Assembly: GCA_037903475.1 (NCBI GenBank)
Contig: JBAJFG010000445.1
Location: 620,001-684,000 of the forward strand
DNA: 64,000 nt
From: Ancylostoma caninum
Taxonomy: Eukaryota; Nematoda; Chromadorea; Rhabditida; Ancylostomatidae
Direction of reading: 5' to 3'
Shown here: positions 20,828-31,160 of the stretch, one piece after another
Position numbering within the stretch: position 1 is the stretch's first letter
How the letters are laid out: each line of letters begins with the position of its first letter
The notes under the pieces: generated by a model
The model's database searches: none
Seen by the model: the letters and a program-made list of their open reading frames with translations, nothing else
Told to the model about the DNA's origin: nothing
Position numbers and translations under genes: made by a program

Positions 20828-23800
20828 ATGAGGTTCTCCACTATACGTGTGATGCTACTTCCCCTTATCTCAGTAGCGATTTTAATTTACATGTTCACTC
20901 AGATCTTCTCCTCTGAAGGCCCGAATGAAGAAACGCACTCGCGCTTCCAATCCGTACGTTCATCCAGCTCTCCTATGAAAGAACAATGGTATCTCATACT
21001 TGTTCTTGCAGATTTCAGCAAGTAAAATTAGCAAAGCAGATAAGGTGAAGGAAGCGTTTGACGAGTGGCACGGCTGCATGGTTGCCAAGTTCGAAACCGA
21101 GAGAAAAGACCTCAAGAAGGTTCTTTGTAGTTTCACAGATCAAATCCGCAAAACATCAACGAAATTTTCCAAATTACAGCTGTGGATTAGCTTTGAGAAC
21201 ATCACTCGTGACTGCACTGCCGCCTCTGAAGTGTCGAAGATAGTGCTGAGCCCATTCGAGAACAAGGACGAGACCAAGTACTACGTATTCGGCGAAAATG
21301 TGGGTGCAGCTGTTCGACTTTGGTGCTGGACTCTTCCTTCCAGGAATCATTGTAGGCATCCGATCCGAGTGTAGTTGTGTCTCTTGGAATTGGCGCAGAT
21401 GTCACCGCTGAGCTTCAACTTAAGGATAAGCTTGCAAAGGTACCCGTAAATTCAAGAGCAGGGGCGAGGTAAAACTACGTGCTTAAGGGGAGCGAATTTT
21501 TTGGAGCGGACCCAGTTATCTCGCCTAACGACGAACTATTCGCTAAAGTTGGTACCTTTTTTCCTGTTGCTGTAAGCAAGAAAACTGGTCTTGTACAGTC
21601 TGCAATTCGCGAGAGTGACGGTTGGTTTTTTTTTATTGAAAATCAAGGGTAAAGGGTATAAATATGTACAGTCCTTAATTAACCAAGATTTCATGTGTCA
21701 GCTCTTTTCAAATATCAACTGTCTGCCTGCTCAATCAAAAGTCAGCAAGGGTGTCCTGTGTTCCCCTACGGGAAGGCCAGTACTGCTCTGGCGGGATTCA
21801 TTGACGTTTCCACGGAAACTCTAGGCTTCCCGTTCATCTTTTGTGGACGAGTTTTTTAAGCAAGATGAAGGACATCATGCTATCATTATTATCACTTGTT
21901 ATCGCTTATTGAGATCGGTTGGAGTAACAAGTATCAGGCTGTTGCGAAATTAATGGCCGAAATGGACATTTCAATTCAAGCTATTATAACAGCCCAAACA
22001 CTATTTTATTTATCAGCTCAGCGCCCATTCAACTCATTAGATCCTTCCCAACCATGGAATGATAAATGCATGCCCCCATGGCGAAAATTGAGATTGCAAG
22101 AATCAGCAAACTTATATAGGGCCATTTATCTATTTATTTAGTTAGTTTTATTCAATTAATCACAGTACATGGAGAAGAGGCACATGTTGGGTGGTAGTGT
22201 TTGACACGACTTAATCATAATTTTGGTCCAGGGAAGACCCATTCATGGATCTGTATCCTAGGGTTCCTCTCACTAATGGGACAGGGCAGACCCAATCCAT
22301 TGGTGGGACCAGCATCGAGGCGCAATAATGGACCCCCTGCAGCTCCAGTCTCCATCCGTGAACCCGTATCCTGAGGCTTTCTCTACCATTGGGGGAGGAC
22401 AGACCCAATCCATCGGTGGGACCCGTATCCCAGCGCTTTCCCCAATATTGGGCTCCCTGCAGACCCATTTCTCTATCGGTGGACCCGTATCCTGGCGTTT
22501 TCCCGCACTATCGGGCCACGGCGGACCCCTTCTCCATCGATGGATACGTAACTTGCCATTTTCCCACTATTGGGCCGCGGTGGATCCGTTCTCGATCGGT
22601 GGACACCCATCCTGATGTTTTCTGAACTACGGGGCCCCAGCACATCTGTCCGTAATCAGTGCACCCGCATTCTTTGTAACTCCTGAAAGTCATGGAAGAA
22701 AGTTAGGAAATATTTTCAAAGTTTGATCAGTTGCACAACTGGTTTAAGATCAGAAAATTTCACAACAGCTTATAATGGCATGTCCTTCGTTCGTTCATAC
22801 TGTGTATTTGATTGTACTGCCCTTTTTGAAAACAGACGGATCCTCAAGCGAGGAAACCGAGTGAATCCTATCGTTACAGCCTTCACACATCCTTTCGAAG
22901 TAATTAACGCCCAGCGCTCCAAAATTGAGTGTAGTCGCAGAAGATCCCAAAGGAATAGCGATGGTTTGTCTCCTTTTTGGGTAGGTCGATGATATTCAGA
23001 TCCTGAAACGACCTCTTCCTATTAACGTACATGACCCACATTGCATTAGTAATAAGAATCCACCCAAGAAACAGCATGCCACAAAATCAGTCGATCAAAT
23101 ATATGCAGTCGTCCAGGTGGGGACACTGGTGTTCATCGCTCAGCTCACACGAAATCCGTTTACTCATCTTTCTGTTCTTACCGATTTTCCTCAAGTGACC
23201 GGACATATATGGGTAATTACCTCGTAACTTTCTGCACACCTTGTACTGGGTCTGATTCAACGTGGCCCTTTCAATCGCCTCTTTGAAGAAGTTACTGCCA
23301 CATACACAAGTCGACCCTCTTGCTGATTCAGCAATCCCGCTTTCCTACGGAGGGAGCGATCGTACTCTAATTCTTCCGTGGTATAATCCTTGCTCGCATA
23401 TGAGTAAACAGAGTGCTTTGTCAGAGATAGTCTTCCTATTTTCATATGTGCTAGCAACTTATCCCTTAACTCTTGCGCCCTGAGCGTAATTTTTATTATG
23501 CGCGGTCTGCGATTGTGAGCACTGCTGCGGATTTCCGGGTAGCGATGAATTTCTGTCCTCCTACTCTGCCATTCACTCGGAAGATCACCGTCTCCAGAGG
23601 AGTCAATCTCTTTGACGGCTTCCTTGTCAAACTTAGAAGTAGCCGAGTCGTCTGATTGTTCATCGATATTTACCCAGGCTATACGACACGCCTTTTCGTC
23701 AATGGTTCTTGCGTCTGTTCTTAACTTGACTAACGAACTATAGAGTCTGGAGCCGTTATTGTTAGAAGAGTTGCAAGGGTAAGGACGGTCTTCTAGCACC

Positions 23801-26800
23801 TTGAGTTTGCTTACAATGGCATGTTGGGTTTCTTGAATTTTCATCAAAGCATCGGAAAATTTACCAAATCTAGACCAATAACCATCTCACCGGGTTAGTA
23901 TTTGTTCCAACCATGCAGGCGCTTGCTCCAAGGATTTGCTGAAGTTCTCCTTGGGAGGCATGATAGAAATAGAGTAAACGACTAAACGACCAGGAGAAAA
24001 ATACGCCGCCGCACAGGGGAACAGATCTAGAGCGAGTAGGAACAGATCAGAAGCGAATGGAGATCAGGAGCGATTTCATTGCGCTCCAGATGAGCAATCC
24101 GCTACTGTCGTAGGTGTGCATCTAGAGCTCGAAAAAAGGATATGCAGTGGGGGAATGGTCCTAGAAATAAGGTCAACCAGTGTGAACATCGATGTCCTAC
24201 TGTGTCAGTTTTTCTAGGCTAAGTTTATGTAAAACTATTAGGCATACAGGGTCAAGCGTGTGTCAATAAATTACCAAGGGGGGTCGTACGGGGGGGGTGT
24301 GGGGAAAGAAGGGGGTCGTAAGGGGGGGGGGTCGTGGTCGGAGGGGGGTGCCTTAGTGTGGAATAGGAGGTGGAAATTTAGGCTAAAATTTTCGCACGTC
24401 CGCACTAAAAGTCCTACCCAGTCTTGCAGGCCGGTAAAAAGTCATTTTATGGAACCTACCCAATAGTGCTTTACCCCCAAGTTTCAGGTCTCCAGCTTCA
24501 AGAGGAAAGTCTCAGCACGGGAATTACGGAGATGAGGTTTCGTCGATAAAAATGGCCTTTTTCCATGTTTTTATCGACGGAGTTGAATCGCGGTGGAAGC
24601 AGCTGCGGAAAAACGAGCTGTACAGCCTGAAAGCGCAAATCTTCGACTATTAACTACCTGAAAAAAATTGGGACCTCAACGGGCCAGATCTTCTGATATT
24701 CGTGTCCGACTACAACCTGAGTCTGAACGAGTCAAAATTTTAGGCTGAAATTTTCGCACGTCCACACTGAAAGTCGTACAGAGTCCTCCATCCCTATAAA
24801 CAGTTATCTCGTGCTTCACGGTCGACCATCTCGAATCTACTACAAGCGCGTGTCATTTTACGCCATGCAAAAATTCTAGCCTCGGAGGGGATCGGACCGT
24901 TGACCATGTCGATGATGTGTATGGTTGTTTTTCGTGACGAATACGAAGGTATTTCGTTTAGAAACTCTGTACGGACGCTTTCAGACTGAAATTCGCTCAC
25001 CGCACACGCTTTAACCCTCAGCAAAAATTTTAGCCTCGGTAGGGATCGAACCCTTCACCATGTAGATGATGTATATAGATGTTTTTTCTTGATGTGTTCG
25101 AGCCTCATTAGTTACATAAGTAACATTGCATAGTTAATGCACGTTTTTTTCCACCGCGTACATTTCAACGTTTTCTAAAAAACTTCCAAACAACTAGTTA
25201 GATACAAAAGAGCCTCTTTCTCCTTCCTATGCTCTGGCTCCACCACACCTCTCACAGTACGGACACCTGAAATGGGATATCTATATATCTAAATTCTGGA
25301 AGCATAGAAGGAAATTTGTGTGCAAGGGGGGGGGGTTGTATTTTTGGTGGCTCAAAGGGAGGGGGTCGGGGTCATATGGGGGTCGACTTTTTACCATCAT
25401 CACGCCCTGTAGGCATAGCGTTGCCCTGAAGCAGGAAAAAACCAGCCTCCATTTACCGCTGCCGGCCACATTTGTAGTGAATTTTTGGACATCGACTCGA
25501 AATTACTATACTGCTTCTTTGCTGTCACTGCTTGACTGGAGTAGAGAAAGCTACAGTGGATCACACCCTTGCAGCATCACCGAACTCATGGCACAACTTC
25601 TGTGGGTGGCGAAGCTTCTCAACTGAAACATATCCCTAATTTTTGTCATCGTACAGAAACCGCGCTCCACTACAGTAACTACACAGTTCGAAATGGGGCG
25701 TTTTTGGGGGCGAAAAATTAAGTCAGGAAAGATATCACAGCGGGTGAGACGCTGGTCATCAGTCAGATCGGGTGCTGCTCACTTCAGCATCCTTCTTATC
25801 CCGTCTATTGAAGTCAAATGTTTGAAACTGCAGCACGAGGAGCATCCATCCCTGCCCTCAACGTCCGAATGGTAGGATACGGTTAGATTCCACGGCTGTC
25901 CTCAACACTTGGCCGTCAAAGAACAACCTGCGAGCACGACCAAGGTTGTCTTGGGATTCCTAGTCGCCAGAGAGAGATTTCGCGAACCAGTAATTCAATG
26001 CCGGTTGGGAAGCTGATTCTAAACCAAAACAAACGCAGGATTACAGGATGCCTCCGGCGAAGAGTGGTCCAGTTTGGAATCATTAACATTAGCAGTCGAA
26101 AATCGCGTCTGTTCGCGACTCTATAAAAAACCACAGCAGAGAGCTCACCACAATATTAAGGGAGTGTCTGGAAGAGGTGGAGAAACTCTACCATGTAGGC
26201 TCACAAATTATCTTTAAGTTGCTCGAAATGGGCTGAAGACGAAAGCTTATCTGTGCATACCGCGGAACAGCAGGTATTTTCGCAACAGCCTGATATATCC
26301 ATTTTGCTTGCCAAACTCGTCCAGTTTAGAAGGGTGTAAAAATATTTGTCGTAGCTTTGCTAAGCCGACAAGAGGTTGCTAAAAGTCTCTATTAGGCTGA
26401 CGTGTTTCGTCGAAATCGCCTTCTTCAAAAGCCTGGAAAGTCCATATCGAGCAATCTATCAGATCAAACGCCTCGTCAACTTCACACAAATTCTTGACCG
26501 CTCTCGTAATAGCACAACTAACTGGTAGAGATGTAATGCCGTACCTATATCACGACCCACAGATGTTGATGGTGGACACGATCGCTAGAGAGTCAATAAG
26601 GGCGTTATTGGAGACCCTTCACATATCAAAAGAGAATCTGAAGATCGGGTGCTAGCTCCCGCGTGATAGAAGTGCATTCCTCTTTGCGGTTCGTTTTAGG
26701 AAACTTCGTATTTATCCAAAGTGCTTCTGAAGGTGTGAAAATATTCCCTGAAACGTTCATGAAACCCGCTGCTGGAAGGACTTCCATCTGGAAAAGTTTT

Positions 26801-27236
26801 ATCCATTCAGGTTTATATAGAGCGATGAATGCAGTCAGCATCGATATAATCACTTTCTTAAAAGAAATGGTTAACAGAACCGTTATTGATCATATGATTC
26901 TGGACAACGAGGGACCAGAATACGACATTGTTCCTATGATAGCAGTAAACAAAATTTTCGAGGACAATGGAATACTCGTCTGCCACATGAATATAGAGGT
27001 GGTCTGAAACCATTTCTTGCGCTTTTATTACTCCGTTCTTCTAAAATATCTTTTTTCAGTTCCATGCACCTGGCCCAAAAGAACGACATCAACTGTTTGA
27101 AGAGGTCATCGCTGGAGTTCTGTCGGCAAAGCGCTTCGCCCCGCTGTACAACCTCTACTGGGGTCACCAGCGCTCCTTCTTTATAAATTACGAACACCCA
27201 TATTGCATAGACAGATACCTCACACAGTTCTTCTAA
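20828..27236 (+). CDS. FkbM-type (Methyltransf_21) membrane-anchored methyltransferase, copy 2
   Basis: Exons 20828-20953, 21012-21299, 21356-21439, 21488-21620, 26811-26998 and 27060-27236 join in phase to 331 residues plus stop. This is a normal length for the nematode family. Residues 1-27 form a signal anchor (MRFSTIRVMLLPLIS onward), predicting a type II protein of the secretory pathway. Family marks are VVVSLGIGADVTAE (144-157, SAM-binding loop), FFGADPVISPNDELF (170-184, acidic residue of motif II), VSIDIITFLKEMV (219-231), ILDNEGPEYDIV (240-251) and the C-terminal RSFFINYEHPYC segment. FkbM proteins are SAM-dependent O-methyltransferases, and the substrate of the nematode expansion is unknown. 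The exon 4 acceptor is TTAAG where copy 1 has TTCAG, a possible weak point. Intron 4 is 5190 bases, filled with repeats. Introns 2, 3 and 5 are 48-61 bases. Confidence 0.85.
22225..22672. repeat. Minisatellite, about 63-base unit, inside intron 4
   Basis: About seven degenerate units of the form GGTGG(G)ACCCGTATCC...TTTTCCC..CTATTGGGC...GACCC can be followed. A 63-base period is divisible by three, so frames stay open on both strands (for example 22328-22615 and 22211-22468). These are not genes. Confidence 0.75.
23257..23961 (-). mobile_element. Retrotransposon ORF1-like remnant, nearly full length
   Basis: Starting at an ATG at 23961 (MPPKENFSKSLEQAPAW) the frame runs about 234 codons with one TGA near 23888. 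The C-terminal third has an RNA-binding-like basic line, KITLRAQELRDKLLAHMK, then YTTEELEYDRSLRRKAGLLN and EGRLVYVA. I associate this pattern with repeated ORF1-type proteins of hookworm non-LTR elements (recollection, not searched). The expected continuation after VYV is frameshifted. It lies antisense in intron 4 of methyltransferase copy 2. No neighbouring reverse transcriptase is visible. Confidence 0.55.
24060..24220 (+). repeat. Dispersed repeat related to 10745-10900
   Basis: Shares the sequence of blocks seen at 10745-10900 (GCTCCAGAT..GCAATC, GTCGTAGG/GTCGCAGG, GGAATGGTCC, CAGTTTTT). Both copies sit close to retrotransposon remnants and probably represent element untranslated sequence. 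Confidence 0.45.
24270..24360. repeat. G-rich degenerate repeat
   Basis: Runs of GGGGGG alternate with TCGTA or TCGTGG in several copies. On the G strand it could form quadruplexes. It has no coding content. Confidence 0.6.
24380..25080 (-). repeat. Paired direct repeats with a tRNA-like B box
   Basis: Two pairs occur: a 50-base block at about 24378 and 24742 (AAATTTTCGCACGTCC), and a 65-base block at about 24867 and 25022 (AATTTTAGCCTCGG). Read on the minus strand the latter includes GGTTCGATCCC, a perfect B box, at about 25045. This suggests tRNA-related SINE debris in intron 4 of methyltransferase copy 2. No complete tRNA fold is visible. Confidence 0.5.
26340..26735. other. Insertion-like block in intron 4 relative to copy 1
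   Basis: Sequence to the left (TTTAGAAGGGTG at about 26328) and to the right (GTGTGAAAATATTCCCTG at about 26732) are contiguous in copy 1 (7055-7080). About 390 bases were therefore gained here or lost there. The junctions share a GAAGG(G)TGT.AAAATAT string, which could be a target duplication. I do not recognise the block. Confidence 0.5.
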
Positions 27237-27620
27237 TGGTATTAATGTTGTTTTTGTTGTTGTGTGGTTCCAATATGTTTACCCATATGTAACGTTGTTC
27301 ACACCCATGGGTAATCATACCCATGATCATGAGAATACCCATCGTTTCAGTTGTGCAACCTGTATACTTGATAAAGTACCTTGCAAATCTAGGTGAGTAA
27401 CTACCTAAACTTATGTAAGAAGGATGGAGAGAAACGGTGGGTGCAAAGCTAAGAGTAGAAAAGGAGTTGAGCAGTAATGGCCGTCTAATCAGGACGGAAG
27501 TGAGAAGAAAAATCAAGGCAAACCCTCTCTCCCATCTCAAAAGTGAAAAGACTTCTTTAGCACTAGAAGACATCGTTAAAACTACGGAAATGGATAAATG
27601 ATAGAAATATAGAAACTTTC

Positions 27621-28100
27621 AAGTACATACCAGCGCAACCTTTAAATAGGGAAGCTCTTAATTGGCAGAGCTAGCACTACGTCGGAAGAGATTTTGAAAC
27701 CAATGAAACAATAGACAGGCACATAATATATTAGATTGTAACATAAGTTTCCGCTGTTTCGATATTTTCGATGGAAAAATTTATAGAAAATCATATATAA
27801 ACAGGTTCCAATCGAAGTATGGGCCGCAACAGCCGCTGGTCTTTTGCCGTTTTTCCAGCAAGAGCTCGACTCCTCTGGTTCAAAAATCCGTGGATTGCGA
27901 GGCAAAGAGCTGGGTTGGGCAGTGCTAGACGTCACTGACGTTGGCAAATCGGTTCTCGCTCAGTTGACATTCTTGTGATGTGACAACTGGCGCATGGTTA
28001 AAGCTAGATTCATACTACGTAAATCGCAATTAAAAATTTCTCCGCGAGCTCTTCGCTTTTCCGGGGAGTTCAAGTAACAAAAATCCCTCCCGTAACCCTC
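27621..28100. other. No recognised gene
   Basis: Sequence between the end of the duplicated unit and the next retrotransposon fragment. A minus-strand frame at 27642-27947 has no splice-site or family support. Confidence 0.3.
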
Positions 28101-28106
28101 CAAGGC

Positions 28107-28490
28107 ATGGCAGAATGGTGTGATTTCCACAGAGCGCTTGGAACTCGTCCCAAAATTTCTCCAATTATTCTCTGCAAACAGTTGATATTTGTAGCCACTG
28201 TGGAAGCTATAAAAAGCAAAGGCATACCAGCACAGATTAGGAGTCACTTATTCCACAGCAACGTGCTACCTGCATTACTCTACGAATGTGAAGCTTTGAA
28301 GTTGACAGAAGCAGAGTAGAGAAGCTTGCAAGTAACGCATAGGGCAATGGAAAGGCAGATGCTGAGAATAAACAAAATGGAAGATAGGAAGAACGAAGAA
28401 ATTAGAGAGATGAACCACCTCCACGAAATTGTTAATTTGCTCTACAAGAGGAAGAAAGCAGGGGCAGGGCACGTTGCCCATTCATAAACC
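28107..28490 (+). mobile_element. RTE-like 3' fragment
   Basis: AQIRSHLFHSNVLPALLYEC followed, after a stop, by LQVTHRAMERQMLRINK and RKNEEIREMNHLHEIV matches the C-terminal end of RTE-type polyproteins (LF.S.VLPAL.Y.SE, then RA.ER..L, then RNEEIR). Only about 380 bases remain and there is a stop, so it is inactive. Confidence 0.7.
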
Positions 28491-28849
28491 CGTTTTGGAG
28501 ACAAATCGAAAGAACGTGACTCGCGCAAGACACCGAGAAATGGCATTGTTGGGAACTGCATTCGTATTCGTCTTTCCACATATTGAAGATGCTATCGAAA
28601 ACCGCATCCATTTCAGCCATAATATGCTCTATCACGGGAAAAGTTGGAATGCAGCACGGTCATTCCGCGATCTCAGCGAGCCTTTCAAAGATGGATCAAT
28701 GCAAGGCTAAGTTGAAAGATGGCTCATATTCCTAATTTACGAGTTTTACAGATAAAGAAAGAAGGGGTTGGCCATGAAATTCAGAGCACCAGGAATTTTG
28801 GGTAGCCTTGAAGAGGAAGATAGCTTGACAACGAGAATGCTGCCCGAAC

Positions 28850-29389
28850 TCTTCAACATGGACCATTTGCCTATGGTACTTCCTCTCAAAAGACTCAAAA
28901 AAGCCTGAAGATTATGGGTGGGTACGAACTCTCACACAAGAACAATGTTCAGTTTCCACTGATTTCTGTAGCAGTATCAGCAGGCTCCATTTCTGACAAA
29001 TCTCGTCACTCGGACCTCCTTCTCTTCCACGGCTGCCAAGAGGTCCTGGTCGTCAAAATTTGATTGTAGATGCCCTCCTTCTTCAGCTGTAGAATCGTTG
29101 CTTCCTAGTTGAAGTACTACTCAAATACCTCTCGAATTGGCTTTGCTGTTTTTTCTTTAGCCAAAATTTTGTTGAGATCGCGGAATGCCTGTGCTGCATT
29201 CGAAGCTTTCCCGAAATGGTCTAGCATGAGACGGCAAATTTGGATACGATACGATGATTTCGATAACACCGGTAAAAAGTGATAGAAAAGGATTATTTAT
29301 ATGAGAAAACCCTTCAAGAAGCATTGATTTTTAACGTGGAAAGGAGTAGCGAAAAAAGCCGCATTAATTATGCACCAACCTAATAGATT
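28850..29389 (-). mobile_element. Mariner relic, same family as 2130-2613
   Basis: The minus-strand start TTAGGTTGGTGCATAA is flanked by TA at 29390-29391. Inside, FDDQDLLAAVEEKEVR echoes the mariner linker line and aligns with FDHPEVLAAVEA of the relic at 2.1-2.6 kb. It is frame-broken with no visible 3' terminal repeat. Confidence 0.6.
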
Positions 29390-29617
29390 CAGTGTAGTAC
29401 TCATGAACCTGGGAAGGTTGTGAGCTTCCTGATTATTTTTAAGTAGACATTTTCTCAGATGAAATATGATGTACTTCCGTCCTCTTACCACCACTTTCGC
29501 CAAAGCATGTTGGTCAGAGTAAATACAATCATTCTTGTCTAAAGAAACCTAGTCTACGAGGGCTGGAGGGTCACAATCTTCCCGGGAATTCATCACAGGA
29601 ACGACATTCTCGCCGAG

Positions 29618-31160
29618 CTATAACCTAACTTCAGACCAGTCAGAAGTCCCGCCCACCATCGGGCCACTGCAGCCGATCACTAATGAAGAGACCATGTTTG
29701 TATTGAAGCCACTGAAGCCAGCCAGAGCGAGTGATGCAGATGATATGGCAACGGAACTGTGGAAGTCACAGCGTTGAAACTCCTTGATTCGCCAAGGAAA
29801 TTCTTCAACCTGGTCGTAGCAGAGTGCCTGGTGACTGGCAGCGAAGCGCTGTGTACCATCCGGGCCTGCAAGGGTAACGGTAGCCTTGCTGACAGCTCGA
29901 ACTATCGAGCAGCCCGTCTGCTGCCACATACTGTGAAGATCTTCAAACGTACCATTGATCGCAGGATTGCGAAATCGTTCAATTATTTCCCAACCAGGCG
30001 GACTCACATACAGATGCGGCAGTACCGATGCCGTCCACGCCGCCCGTCTCCTGATCTCTAAGCATCGTAAAAAGAAAAGAGCATTGCACCTGGCCTTCCG
30101 AAGACTGGAAAACGCTTCCGATCGCATCCCACACGAAATCATTTGTTGCTCAGCTCGAATTCACGATATTCCTTTAGAGCTCTTGAAACAGGTAGCAGAT
30201 TCTTTACCCCGATAAGGAGTAAACTGCAGGCGGCCGCCGAAACATCTAAGGAATTCCCCATAACCATCTGCGTACATCAAAGTTCATCCCTTTCTCCGCT
30301 TCTTCTTCGATCGTTGTCATGGACGCTATCACAAAGAACCTTTGAAGACCAGCACCTTGGAGGCCGCTATATGTCAAAGACGCTTAATGCTAGTATCCAA
30401 AGAGAAGCGTGAACTTGGACGCAAGCGTGGAATGACCAACTGGCACGGTTCGGCCTCCGGTTCAATGTTAGGAGGACCGAGTATTTGACCACCAACGAAC
30501 TTAGTCACTAACATTATCAAAGTTAATGGCACTAATCTCCCACGAATATACGATTAAATACTACGGCTCAATGGCATCAGACGGCAGCCTCGCTCTTGAA
30601 GCAGTTGCTTGAAGGGGCACTCAATGCATAGTGTATTGTGCGCCGAGGACATCCCAGACCCACCCCTACAGACTCAAGTCAAAAATCTATCGTAGCGTGG
30701 TGCTTTCAGGACTTATAGCAGGTGCGTGCGTCAGTCAGCGCTGTATGGTACCGAATGATGGCCTATCACCAAGGAAATGGATTGCAGAATTAGCGTTGTG
30801 GAGATGAGAATGCTGCGATGGATGGCTGCCATTACATGATTCAATCCTATTTACAACCAGACTTATGACAGCGATTTTGGGTTGTTGCGATAGCCGACGA
30901 ACTTCTCGAGGCGCATCTACTATGGCTCATTCACGTTCTTCCAATGGCGATAAAGTCTGGAGGATTGGCTTCGGTCTAGACGTACCAAGGAGGCGGTCAA
31001 AAAGACAACAAGGGCAACGATGGCCTGACAATCTGCACGCCTTTCTCAAGGTAGCTAAGGTCCATCCCGACCAGACGCAGGACGGGGCAACGCGTCGCCA
31101 CAGGATCAGCAAAGCGGACCCCGCTACAAAACCGGAAAACGCTGAGAAATAGGAAAACGA
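29618..31160 (+). mobile_element. RTE-like non-LTR retrotransposon, 3' half
   Basis: Recognisable lines appear in order across several frames: VLKPLKPARASDADDMATEL; SNYRAARLLPHTVKIFKRTI; DAVHAARLLISKHRKKKRAL; LAFRRLENASDRIPHE (the catalytic FLDLEKAFDRVP line, damaged); FPITICVHQSSSLSPLL (for VGVHQGSALSPLL); YRLKSKIYRSVV; VWRIGFGLDV; RWPDNLHAFLKVAKVHPDQ. This is the reverse transcriptase and tail of an RTE-type element. The YADD box is not preserved in any readable form, and many frameshifts are present. The stop near 31150 and the sequence after it mark the 3' end. Confidence 0.85.

Larger units (their letters stand above)
17720..27620 (+). repeat. Segmental duplication, unit 2
   Basis: Matches 2614-9190 in order and orientation, in the 5' flank, all six exons, the ends of intron 4 and about 380 bases of 3' flank. 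It is longer because of a foldback at 19092-19557, a mariner at 19808-20727 and retrotransposon sequence in intron 4. Confidence 0.75.

Noticed and set aside
22211..22693. Several overlapping open frames on both strands
   Set aside because: They come from a 63-base minisatellite whose period is a multiple of three. No splice sites or family signature.
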